Origin: Bacteroides sp. 51
GTDB lineage: Bacteria; Bacteroidota; Bacteroidia; Bacteroidales; Bacteroidaceae
DNA: 64,000 nucleotides
Direction: 5' to 3'
Assembly: GCF_010500965.1 (NCBI RefSeq)
Contig: NZ_QVMI01000012.1
Span: forward strand, 50,061-114,060
The position numbers were made by a program, and so were the translations under genes. The notes below the pieces were generated by a model. It saw nothing but the letters and a program-made list of their open reading frames with translations. It ran no database searches and was not told where the DNA came from. Positions 8,083 through 15,428 of the stretch are shown here, piece after piece (position 1 is the stretch's first letter; every line of letters begins with the position of its first letter).

Positions 8083-8693
8083 TGTAATTTCTCTTTATTA
8101 CGCATTAATAGATCTATAGTTAGTTTATTTATACTTTTTTCGATTCCCAGGCCAAACTCAGTTTGTAGTCTGATTTCTTTTAAAACATCATTTAAGGTAT
8201 AATCTTTGCCATCGGTGGAAGTCAGAAATCGCTGTTCTTTAGCTTCTTCAGGGTGCCCTTTTATCCATTCTTCGATAACGTTACTAATATTGCTTTGCAT
8301 ATAATCGTAGGCTTTCTTGATAATATCCAAAAGTTCTTCGGTTGAAGCACTTTTTTTGATGAAAGCAAATGCCCTATTTTCAATCAAATCGGCAAAAACT
8401 TCTTTATCTTCATCTTTTCCGCTCCAGATTATTACGGGAATAAGGGATGTCATTTCTCTGATTCTTCTAAGCACTTCATGACCGTCAGGCATATTATAAG
8501 CAAATCCCAAGTCTAACACAACAATCATTTCCTGATCTATTTGTTTTTCTATATAATCAAGCCCGTCTTGGGAATTGTTAAAAAAAATAACATCTTCGTA
8601 GATTTCTTTAAGTTCCTCTACAAAAGGATCGTCTTCAAATTTTCTGTCATCATCTATGATAATAATGTTCACATCTAATTTGGCCATAATCAA
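8079..8693 (-). CDS. Response regulator receiver protein without DNA-binding domain
   Basis: 204 residues. Residues about 8-120 are a receiver domain: the acidic pocket D14-D16 (IIIDDD), phospho-acceptor Asp61 in VVLDLGF, the switch Ser91 in IIWSGKDE, and the conserved Lys in FIKK (113/114). The remaining about 80 residues are predicted helical and contain no helix-turn-helix or known enzymatic output. It overlaps both neighbours by 4 bp. Its likely partner is the kinase module in the upstream gene. Because there is no DNA-binding domain, the output is probably by protein contact, most simply with the coupled caspase-like protein. The receiver call is firm; the output is inferred. Confidence 0.85.
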   Translation of the reverse strand: MIMAKLDVNIIIIDDDRKFEDDPFVEELKEIYEDVIFFNNSQDGLDYIEKQIDQEMIVVLDLGFAYNMPDGHEVLRRIREMTSLIPVIIWSGKDEDKEVFADLIENRAFAFIKKSASTEELLDIIKKAYDYMQSNISNVIEEWIKGHPEEAKEQRFLTSTDGKDYTLNDVLKEIRLQTEFGLGIEKSINKLTIDLLMRNKEKLQ

Positions 8694-10813
8694 TCTTTTT
8701 TAAATGGAAATAAAATTTTAAATGTTGTACCCGAAGGTTTAAGTTCATTTTCAATCAATTCAATAGAACCATGTATAGCTTCTAAGCGTGATTTTACGAT
8801 GAATAAACCCAGACCTGCGCCCCCTTCTTCGGAGGTGGTTGTATAAAAGACATCAAAAATACGATGGCGGTCGCTATCTGCTATTCCGCAACCGTTGTCA
8901 GAAAAATAGATTATCAAATTGTCTTTTTCGACAACACAACTGCATTTTATAATTCGTTCTTTTATGTCTTTAAAAGCTTTTAATGAATTACTAATCAAAT
9001 TATCAAACATATCTTCAAAAGCTTTTTGATTATAACGGATTGTGAGTTCTTTGTTTATTTCAAACATTACCTTTACTCCGTGTTTATCAAATTCTGTTTG
9101 GTAGATATTATTGAAGATATTTTCTAATGTATCTTTCACATTTATGTTTTCAAAGTCCTGATCATCTTTCGCATATTTTAGCATAAAATCAACAGCCCTA
9201 TCAAGGTTTTTCATTTCACTGAACACATATCTGCTGTATTTTTCACAGCTGTCATTCTTTGTACCAGTAGGCAACCATTTTGTTATAAACTCAACCTGTC
9301 GTTTGATTCTTCCAACTGCTGTTCGTGTTATATGTGACAGCATGGAGGCATAGGTTTGCAAGGAGACAAGGCTAAATAAAAGGTCTTCTTGCCGCTTTTT
9401 CTCTTCTTCAAGTTTTCTATAATCGCTGAAACTTTTATTTACTGTGGCTTGAATCTTTAAAATATCTTTTGATACTTCATCTAATCTTATCTTAATAGGG
9501 TCATCAAGAGCGGTGACTTGCTCTAATTGCTTTATTTTTTCTCTGACTGTTTTTAGTTCTAAATTAGCATTGCCAAACTCTGTTTTGGATTCAATTCGCT
9601 CAATAGTTTTCTTCTTCTTCAGAGCTTCTTCTATTTTTTTTATTTGCTCTATGACTAACGATTTTAGTTCACGCCATGCATCATTATCTACAAAATCCTG
9701 TCGATTGGTAGCATCTATTATCATCGGATTTCTGTTTTCTGAAATATCTATCCAGCCTAATAGATCTCTTGTACCTACCTTGTCGAAGAAACCAGACCAG
9801 CGTCTTTTATCTATTCCGAATAAATCTTTTTGTTCGTCACGGTTAGCATTGTATTCAGCAAACGGAGTCGCAATTAAGCCGTCTCTGTAAACTTTAATGC
9901 CATCAACTCTTTCGTCTGTGGATTTATTAAATTTAGCTTTTGCTTTCTGGTCATAATAATATAAGGTTATATTTACGAGCCCGCACGCACGCTTAGGTAC
10001 TAAAATCTTTTTCAGTTCTCCATTTTCTACAGCCAAGATTTCTTGTTTATCTTGCTTTGCATTGAAACCCAATTCAATGGTTAAAGTTGCATGCTCAATA
10101 GCAAGGCTTTCAATTCTTGTTTCCTTATACTTCTCGTATGGTGCTTTTATATAGACATTAAAAGGGTATTTTTGAATAAATTTAGGACGGATTATTTTAG
10201 CCAATTCCTTATAAGCTCTGCTAATATCATTTTCCGACCATACATCTGCTATATGCGTGATTTCAAGTGTTGTGCCATGAGAATTATCGGGTACATCTTC
10301 AAACCATACATTATTTTCAATGTCAGTAAAAAGTTTCTGTTCTCCATCAAAATTAAGTTGGAGTTGTCGATTTTCCTCTTTAAAATAAAAGGTCCAGTCA
10401 GTTTCTAATATAGTTGCTTTTGAAGAATTCTCTTTTTTAGTTCTAAGAAGAAGTTTTGCGCCTAACTTATCTACAGCAAATCTTCCTACTCCTTTTTTAC
10501 CTGCAACTTTTCGATGATACGGGGCGGGTGATTCTGTATTTTTGCGTTTGCTGCTTGTACCAATAACCATCCATTTATCCCGAATATCTTCATAAGCCAT
10601 CCCGATGCCATCATCCCGAATAATTATCTTACTTTTTTCAGTGAGAGGATTTACATCAATAAATTCGATGGTTACATTTTCGGCATTTGCATCATAACTA
10701 TTCTTTACAAGTTCAAACAAAGCTGTAATTCTGTCTGTAATTAATTCGCGGCCGAGCAATCTATATGCACTGACATCGAATTTAAATTTTAAGCTTGAAA
10801 CATTAGTCTTCAT
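8690..10813 (-). CDS. Dual GHKL ATPase: MutL/MORC/Hsp90-like plus histidine-kinase-like
   Basis: 707 residues, soluble. N-terminal module (about 15-330): N-box ELVKNSYDANA (Glu34, Asn38, Asp41), G1 box RDDGIGM (Asp68) and G2 region GKKGVGRFAVDKLG (105-118), the pattern of Hsp90/MutL/MORC-type ATPases rather than of kinases. A coiled-coil linker (about 395-480) follows. The C-terminal module resembles a sensor kinase: SHITRTAVGRI places His494 where HisKA domains have the phospho-acceptor, followed by N-box NLISNSLKAF, DNGCGI and EGGAGLGLFIV. The start overlaps the methyltransferase stop by 11 bp. The gene probably couples a DNA- or protein-sensing ATPase clamp to phosphorylation of the downstream receiver. 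The two ATPase calls are firm; His494 phosphorylation is inferred. Confidence 0.88.
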   Translation of the reverse strand: MKTNVSSLKFKFDVSAYRLLGRELITDRITALFELVKNSYDANAENVTIEFIDVNPLTEKSKIIIRDDGIGMAYEDIRDKWMVIGTSSKRKNTESPAPYHRKVAGKKGVGRFAVDKLGAKLLLRTKKENSSKATILETDWTFYFKEENRQLQLNFDGEQKLFTDIENNVWFEDVPDNSHGTTLEITHIADVWSENDISRAYKELAKIIRPKFIQKYPFNVYIKAPYEKYKETRIESLAIEHATLTIELGFNAKQDKQEILAVENGELKKILVPKRACGLVNITLYYYDQKAKAKFNKSTDERVDGIKVYRDGLIATPFAEYNANRDEQKDLFGIDKRRWSGFFDKVGTRDLLGWIDISENRNPMIIDATNRQDFVDNDAWRELKSLVIEQIKKIEEALKKKKTIERIESKTEFGNANLELKTVREKIKQLEQVTALDDPIKIRLDEVSKDILKIQATVNKSFSDYRKLEEEKKRQEDLLFSLVSLQTYASMLSHITRTAVGRIKRQVEFITKWLPTGTKNDSCEKYSRYVFSEMKNLDRAVDFMLKYAKDDQDFENINVKDTLENIFNNIYQTEFDKHGVKVMFEINKELTIRYNQKAFEDMFDNLISNSLKAFKDIKERIIKCSCVVEKDNLIIYFSDNGCGIADSDRHRIFDVFYTTTSEEGGAGLGLFIVKSRLEAIHGSIELIENELKPSGTTFKILFPFKKD

Positions 10814-11855
10814 AACTCAATATTTGTTTGAATATGGCTTCTGCCAATAATGGTGGAACGGCATTACCTATTTGTTGCTGAATATGCATTAAAGTTCCTT
10901 CAAATCTAAATGTATCAGGGAAACTTTGCAATCGCGCAGCTTCTCTTACAGAAAGCCCTCTATCGGAACTTGGATGAATCAACATATTCTTTCTATAATT
11001 AGATATTACTACAGATGGTTTATTTGCTTCTAATCTTTTATAAATTCCGCTATGACAATTATTCTTATTTTTGTAATTGGCCATTAGATGTTCGGGGATG
11101 GCTTTCCAATTTTCCCCTTGCTTTATGTATTTATATCTTTCTATAACATAATCGGCATTTCGAGACACATAGTTTTGCGAGGAATTAGTAGAATTCTTTC
11201 TCATTAATTCAGCATATTCACTCAAATCGCTATGCATTTTATATGGTAAACATTCATACATATCACCATTTTTAAGATTTGGTAAATCTGCAATAGCTTC
11301 TTCAACTGTTACGGATTCTGTTTTTTTAGGGGGGAATTCAAACTCTATATTTATGCGATTACCAACCATGAAAAAACGATTTCTATGTTGAGGAACTCCA
11401 TAATCCGATGCATATAAAACATCCTCTTTTGTTTGATAACCTAAATCATCAAAACTTTTTTTAATCTCAAGTACAGTCTTCCCTTTGTTGAAATTTGTAA
11501 TTCCTTCTACATTTTCAAAAACAAACCAAAGGGGATTTACTTCACGCACTATACGCAGAAATTGTTTAAATAAAGAATTATTGGGATTTTCTGTATTTCT
11601 TGTTTTTGTATTTGACAATGAAAACCCTTGGCATGGTGGTCCCCCCAGAACAACAAATACATCTTCTTTGTATTTTTTTTCTAATTGTATCTTGCAAATA
11701 TCTTCAATAATAAATGTTGAATTTGGATGGTTTCGTGCAAACGTTTTAGCGGCATTAGTATCACTATCTATTGCTAAAACGATATCAATTCCTGCATTCA
11801 TCGCTCCAAGACTCATACCGCCTGCTCCAGAAAAGATATCAATTCCTTTCTTCAT
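10803..11855 (-). CDS. DNA (cytosine-5-)-methyltransferase
   Basis: 350 residues, the usual length for a stand-alone bacterial C5 methyltransferase. The motifs are in canonical order: I DIFSGAGGMSLG (6-17, S-adenosylmethionine binding), IV GGPPCQGFS with catalytic Cys75, VI ENV (114-116), VIII QHRNR (156-160), then RGLSVREAARLQSFPD and QIGNAVPP near the C-terminus. It methylates cytosine at C5 in a short DNA target, which cannot be predicted from sequence. It is first in a four-gene operon with its own promoter at 11898-11928. No restriction endonuclease is encoded next to it, so the methyl mark probably serves as a self signal for the kinase/caspase-like proteins or for a nuclease elsewhere. 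Confidence 0.96.
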   Translation of the reverse strand: MKKGIDIFSGAGGMSLGAMNAGIDIVLAIDSDTNAAKTFARNHPNSTFIIEDICKIQLEKKYKEDVFVVLGGPPCQGFSLSNTKTRNTENPNNSLFKQFLRIVREVNPLWFVFENVEGITNFNKGKTVLEIKKSFDDLGYQTKEDVLYASDYGVPQHRNRFFMVGNRINIEFEFPPKKTESVTVEEAIADLPNLKNGDMYECLPYKMHSDLSEYAELMRKNSTNSSQNYVSRNADYVIERYKYIKQGENWKAIPEHLMANYKNKNNCHSGIYKRLEANKPSVVISNYRKNMLIHPSSDRGLSVREAARLQSFPDTFRFEGTLMHIQQQIGNAVPPLLAEAIFKQILSYED

Positions 11856-11897
11856 ATTTTCTTTTTAGTATTATTCTATGTTTTATAATAATCATCA

Positions 11898-11928
11898 CAA
11901 AGTTATAAGAAAGTTTGCCATTCGCAAG
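11898..11928 (-). promoter_or_regulatory. Promoter of the methyltransferase-kinase operon
   Basis: On the - strand a CTTG at 11928-11925 is followed after 19 bp by TAACTTTG (11905-11898), matching the Bacteroides -33/-7 pattern (TTTG, 19-21 bp, TAnnTTTG). The ATG at 11855 is about 43 bp downstream of the -7 box. Confidence 0.65.
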
Positions 11929-12090
11929 TGTCTTTCAGGTTTAAAGATGAAACTTTTATGGTATTCTTATTTTGTACCCATATTTGTTTTGCGAACTTTC
12001 AAATCTCAACATCTCTATTATGAAACAATGTCTTCTCTTGTGATTTTTTCATATTTCTAGGACTATCTGTCGTATTAATTATATCAATAA

Positions 12091-12243
12091 GTTAAGTGGC
12101 ATTATGACTCTAAACGAAAAGTAGTCGAGGGAACTGGCAACCCTTTGCGTGTTAATGCAGAATCCCTCAAAATGGTTGTTTCTGTCAATCATTCCAAAGA
12201 TATTGAATCTTTTAGCACGTTCGGAAGGAATGCTCCGAAATAA
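12091..12243 (+). pseudogene. Unidentified coding remnant
   Basis: One + strand frame runs for about 50 codons (KWHYDSKRKVV... ending FSTFGRNAPK) with protein-like composition but no start codon and an abrupt stop. It may be the debris of a gene lost when repeat R3 or the defence operon arrived. The family was not recognised. The rest of 11929-12423 shows no gene. Confidence 0.25.
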
Positions 12244-12423
12244 GAGTCGATTAAGATCAGAAGTTAAATTTGATGACCTCACATAAGAACTGGAAAAGTG
12301 TGTGTGAATGCTCCAAATTATGTAGTTGCGCTGAGTAGTAATTAGCTGAATTTGGATATAATTCGCTAATAATCAAGCATGTAGCGTAATAGGAAAAGGA
12401 CTTAAGAAGTCATTTTTACTGGT

Positions 12424-12855
12424 GATCCAGCTGGAATACGAACCGTGCGTATAATCGGCTTATTTCTAATACATTACAAATTGTCAATAAACTTTGGACA
12501 TCAAATGGCTATAAAGCACACTTTTGTTATAGATGTCTCTCAGAATAGGGAATGTTAATCCTCATCTTTTCTTATTAGGTTCAAAGTTACTACTTTTTGA
12601 ACAAAGTACCAAACATTCTCTAAATAAGTGATTTATCTATATTTTGCTGTCCATGGCCAGTGCAGAGTGCGAGCCCTTTATATATAAAGGCTTGCACTCT
12701 GCACTGGTGATCCATTAAATTGTTTTATGAGAGTTTTTTATTTTGGTTACAAGAAGAATGAGAAGTATTCCTTTTCCTGCTATGATAATTTCATTCATGC
12801 GTTTTCAGCCTTTGTCTTCTGTTTTTAATCATGGTAAAATACGTAAACACCCTAA
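12424..12855. repeat. Repeat R3: right-hand copy
   Basis: It starts TGATCCAGCTGGAATACGAACC and parallels the left third of R1 (5578 onward) for about 200 bp. It then carries the third 51-bp palindrome at 12657-12707. After the palindrome most of the phosphoesterase remnant is deleted; only its first codons survive on the - strand (ATG at about 12799, MNEIIIAGKG), followed by the shared upstream sequence. R2 and R3 thus bracket the methyltransferase-kinase-caspase operon. Confidence 0.75.
12657..12707. repeat. 51-bp near-palindrome, copy 3
   Basis: Identical to copy 1 at 5811-5861, including the single wobble pair and the unpaired C. Identity of these internal imperfections shows descent from one copy rather than independent formation. 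Confidence 0.9.
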
Positions 12856-12906
12856 AAACAAATCAAATGGCTTTTCTTAAAAAAAACAGGATTTTGTTTA
12901 CTGGTT

Positions 12907-13317
12907 CTATCTGTTGACGTACTTCACCAAATCGTTTACACTCTTCTTTGATACATTGAAATAGCAGTTTGGAGAAGAACCGGCTAAACGTTTGATGCGG
13001 AATCCGGCATCATACATAGCAAGGATCAGCGTGCCATTGCTCACATAATTAATTTTTCCGTCCGTTTCTTTTCTAAGAGCATTCTCTACCAAGTGCTTTA
13101 AGCCATATGAAGTTGAGTTTTGATTTATCGACTTGATGGGAGTCAAATAACAGGCTATAATATCGCGAGCAGACTTCAACTCCAGTTCATCAAAGTCTTT
13201 AACGCGTAGAGGTTGCAACCCATTGAAACCACCAATGGTAAGTCCAAAGAGTTCCTCTTCACCTTCATAAATGGAGAAATCGTAATTTAAATTTGCATAG
13301 AATTCGACTGTTGCCAT
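12907..13317 (-). CDS. Hypothetical protein downstream of AbiE
   Basis: 136 residues, soluble, no signal peptide and no recognised family. It begins MATVEFYANLNYDFSIY; the C-terminal half contains GLKHLVENALRKETD, YVSNGTLILAMYDAGFRIKR and FNVSKKSVNDLVKYV, consistent with a small alpha/beta fold. It lies 71 bp downstream of the AbiEii gene in the same direction and could be co-transcribed as an accessory gene, or be independent cargo of the island. The gene seems real from its length and composition; the function is unknown. Confidence 0.6.
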   Translation of the reverse strand: MATVEFYANLNYDFSIYEGEEELFGLTIGGFNGLQPLRVKDFDELELKSARDIIACYLTPIKSINQNSTSYGLKHLVENALRKETDGKINYVSNGTLILAMYDAGFRIKRLAGSSPNCYFNVSKKSVNDLVKYVNR

Positions 13318-13388
13318 AAGAACTGATTTTTTCGTTAATTTGTATATTGTTTTTAATACATATCATCCCATTTAATATCAATAGATTC

Positions 13389-14366
13389 TCATGATTTCAC
13401 TTCTTTAATTTGCTGTTGAGTTCTCAATGCCACTGGATGAGAAAGTAATCTGGTAGCAATTTCCTTATCAAAAAGTAAGTGTGGAGCATAATTCCCTTTA
13501 AAGAACTCTTCCATATATTGCTTCTCTACCTCTTGTAGCTGCATAAGAGAAGATAAATAATCAATTACAGTATGGTTAATTTCATCTTTGGGATACTTGC
13601 CTGCATTGATGTGCAACATAGGGAGTAACTGTGTTTTAATATCTTGAAAAGGCATATCCAAAATGTGACTAATATCCTGCTCCAGTGTCTTAGGATTCTC
13701 CGTATTACCCAATGTACTGTAAAACACAATACTTCTTCTTAGAAGATCACGCTCTTCCGAAGTAGATAGTATTCCGGATTTAGCAAGACTATATATATCG
13801 TAAATATCTCTTGGTTTACACCTCTCATAGAATGCCTTTATTTTACCTGCAAACAACTCAATAATAGCTACGTGAGCCACTGAAAGAGAAGAGTCTTTCA
13901 TCGAAAAAGGATATGCTATATTGGTTTCTACAGCATCAAAAATGTGGCAACGGTTGTGATAGTTAATATCGAGCTTTATTTTATCACAACTACCAGTTGT
14001 AGTTGTGTAAAGCAATGATAGAGAATCCAAAGCAAAAGAATTTCGACTAGTCTTAGTGTAGTCATTCTCCAAACAATAAGAGTCCAAAGCACGATTTATG
14101 CTCTCTCGTTGCTCAATCATTTCATCTATTGAAAGATTTATCGCAAAATTCAGATCCAAATCAACAGACAAACGAGGTAATTCATCGAATGCAACTAAAT
14201 TGATTGCAGTACCTCCTTTTAGCAATAGCTTACCTTTGAAATCGGAGAGTGTATTCAGATCATTCAAGATAAACGATAGACGTAAGATTTTCTCCACATT
14301 ATTAATCGTGTAGTTGTTTTCACAAGCCACTTTTTCGATATCTGCTTTAGTATATTCAAATTTCAT
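13389..14366 (-). CDS. abiEii: AbiEii/AbiGii-type nucleotidyltransferase toxin
   Basis: 325 residues. The nucleotidyltransferase core is visible: KGGTAINL (Gly51-Gly52-Thr53) followed by SVDLDLNF, whose Asp69 and Asp71 are the metal-binding pair, and later the family segment IELFAGKIKAFYERCKPRDIYDIY. Proteins of this family are the toxins of type IV toxin-antitoxin/abortive infection systems, and some transfer nucleotides to tRNA acceptor ends. The start overlaps the antitoxin gene's end by 11 bp, the standard AbiE order (antitoxin first). Family call is firm; the target of this protein is unknown. Confidence 0.93.
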   Translation of the reverse strand: MKFEYTKADIEKVACENNYTINNVEKILRLSFILNDLNTLSDFKGKLLLKGGTAINLVAFDELPRLSVDLDLNFAINLSIDEMIEQRESINRALDSYCLENDYTKTSRNSFALDSLSLLYTTTTGSCDKIKLDINYHNRCHIFDAVETNIAYPFSMKDSSLSVAHVAIIELFAGKIKAFYERCKPRDIYDIYSLAKSGILSTSEERDLLRRSIVFYSTLGNTENPKTLEQDISHILDMPFQDIKTQLLPMLHINAGKYPKDEINHTVIDYLSSLMQLQEVEKQYMEEFFKGNYAPHLLFDKEIATRLLSHPVALRTQQQIKEVKS

Positions 14367-15111
14367 AATAAATATCTTTTTTAATCTGTTTCATTATATT
14401 TCCAGGGATACAAAGATTCCATTCCTTTGAAAATGAGTCACAGTGATATGGGTTGATCAGATAACTAATGTTTTTCCCCATACCTGCTTTACAAACCTTG
14501 AAGAATGACTCTGAAAGTCGTAATGGCTCTTTGAAAATAGATAAGATAAAACCTGCCCTCTGATACAAACTCTTGCTATTATAAAGTTTCAGACAATGGA
14601 GCATATCTTCTTCCTGAATGTTTGATGGCGCAATCTCGGAAATGGCATATAACAATTCTTCCAGTCCGCCTGCAAGATTTATATTATAAAGACAGTCTAT
14701 AATTGTTTGACTTAAAGATGTTACCCTAATAGGATAAGGTTCCTTTTCATCAATAATAACGGGATTATGCAAGAATTTAACAGGTTTGTAAATATATGAT
14801 TCGTTCTGATAATTAAAAATACGAAAGTTAGATGGGCTATGTACATATAACCAGTTAAATTCCTGTGTTTGCAACATGTAGTATTCTAAAGCTGCATGAT
14901 ATACTAAGTAGCCATCATCAACCGCATTACAGGCAATCCGAAACTTGTCTTGAAGATCAGACGGTAAATAGACCCCTTTACGGACATTAGTCAGTATACC
15001 CTGCTTCTTCCAATGGTAGAAACGAGATTTAATCGTACTGTCTTTAGGTATTTCTATACCTTGACTTCGTCGATACTGTTCTATCTTCTTATATGTTTGA
15101 ATTGTATTCAT
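14356..15111 (-). CDS. abiEi: AbiEi-type winged-helix antitoxin
   Basis: 251 residues. The N-terminus is a winged helix (DSTIKSRFYHWKKQGILTN, then RKGVYLP, the usual 'kG.Y' wing of AbiEi proteins), followed by the antitoxin domain (YLVYHAALEYYML, then IRVTSLSQTIIDCL). AbiEi proteins neutralise AbiEii and repress their own promoter. The -7 box at 15127-15134 sits only 16 bp upstream of the ATG, as expected for an autorepressed operon. It is transcribed away from the polysaccharide-locus regulator. Confidence 0.9.
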   Translation of the reverse strand: MNTIQTYKKIEQYRRSQGIEIPKDSTIKSRFYHWKKQGILTNVRKGVYLPSDLQDKFRIACNAVDDGYLVYHAALEYYMLQTQEFNWLYVHSPSNFRIFNYQNESYIYKPVKFLHNPVIIDEKEPYPIRVTSLSQTIIDCLYNINLAGGLEELLYAISEIAPSNIQEEDMLHCLKLYNSKSLYQRAGFILSIFKEPLRLSESFFKVCKAGMGKNISYLINPYHCDSFSKEWNLCIPGNIMKQIKKDIYYEI

Positions 15112-15126
15112 ATTTAATATATATTA

Positions 15127-15134
15127 CAAATATA
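15127..15134 (-). promoter_or_regulatory. -7 box of the abiE operon
   Basis: Reads TATATTTG on the - strand, an exact TAnnTTTG match, with a leader of about 10 nt to the ATG at 15111. No TTTG is seen at the -33 position. Confidence 0.55.
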
Positions 15135-15373
15135 GCAATAATATGATAATTGATTATAATTCTAAGTATTTTATTGTAATTATTTAAATTAAATCAGCTA
15201 TTTGAACGATCCTTTCTATATAAAACATACCAGAGTTTTTCTATTATTAACGTAGGATATAAGAAGCATAGTGATGAATTCCAAATCATTCATCAATTTA
15301 CTACATTGAACCATTTCACTATTATAGAAACAAAAGATACATATCTATCCCTCATAAGATACATTGAAGACTT

Positions 15374-15401
15374 TTTGTTAGAAGCATTTCTCGTATATTT
15401 G
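15374..15401 (+). promoter_or_regulatory. Promoter of the hybrid two-component regulator
   Basis: TTTG at 15374-15377 and TATATTTG at 15394-15401, separated by 16 bp (slightly short of the 19-21 bp norm). The implied transcription start (about 15408) lies inside the longest open frame, so it decides for the ATG at 15429. Confidence 0.55.
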
Positions 15402-15428
15402 TACTATACTCATTATGTGAATTCATAC

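Noticed and set aside
10803-11855. Classical type II restriction-modification system around the methyltransferase.
   Set aside because: No endonuclease gene adjoins it; the coupled genes encode signalling proteins instead.
12079-12282. - strand frame of 67 codons between the methyltransferase and R3.
   Set aside because: Composition is not protein-like; the opposite strand holds a more convincing coding remnant.
15306-15428. N-terminal extension of the HTCS gene.
   Set aside because: It contains the promoter and would place the signal peptide 40 residues inside the protein.
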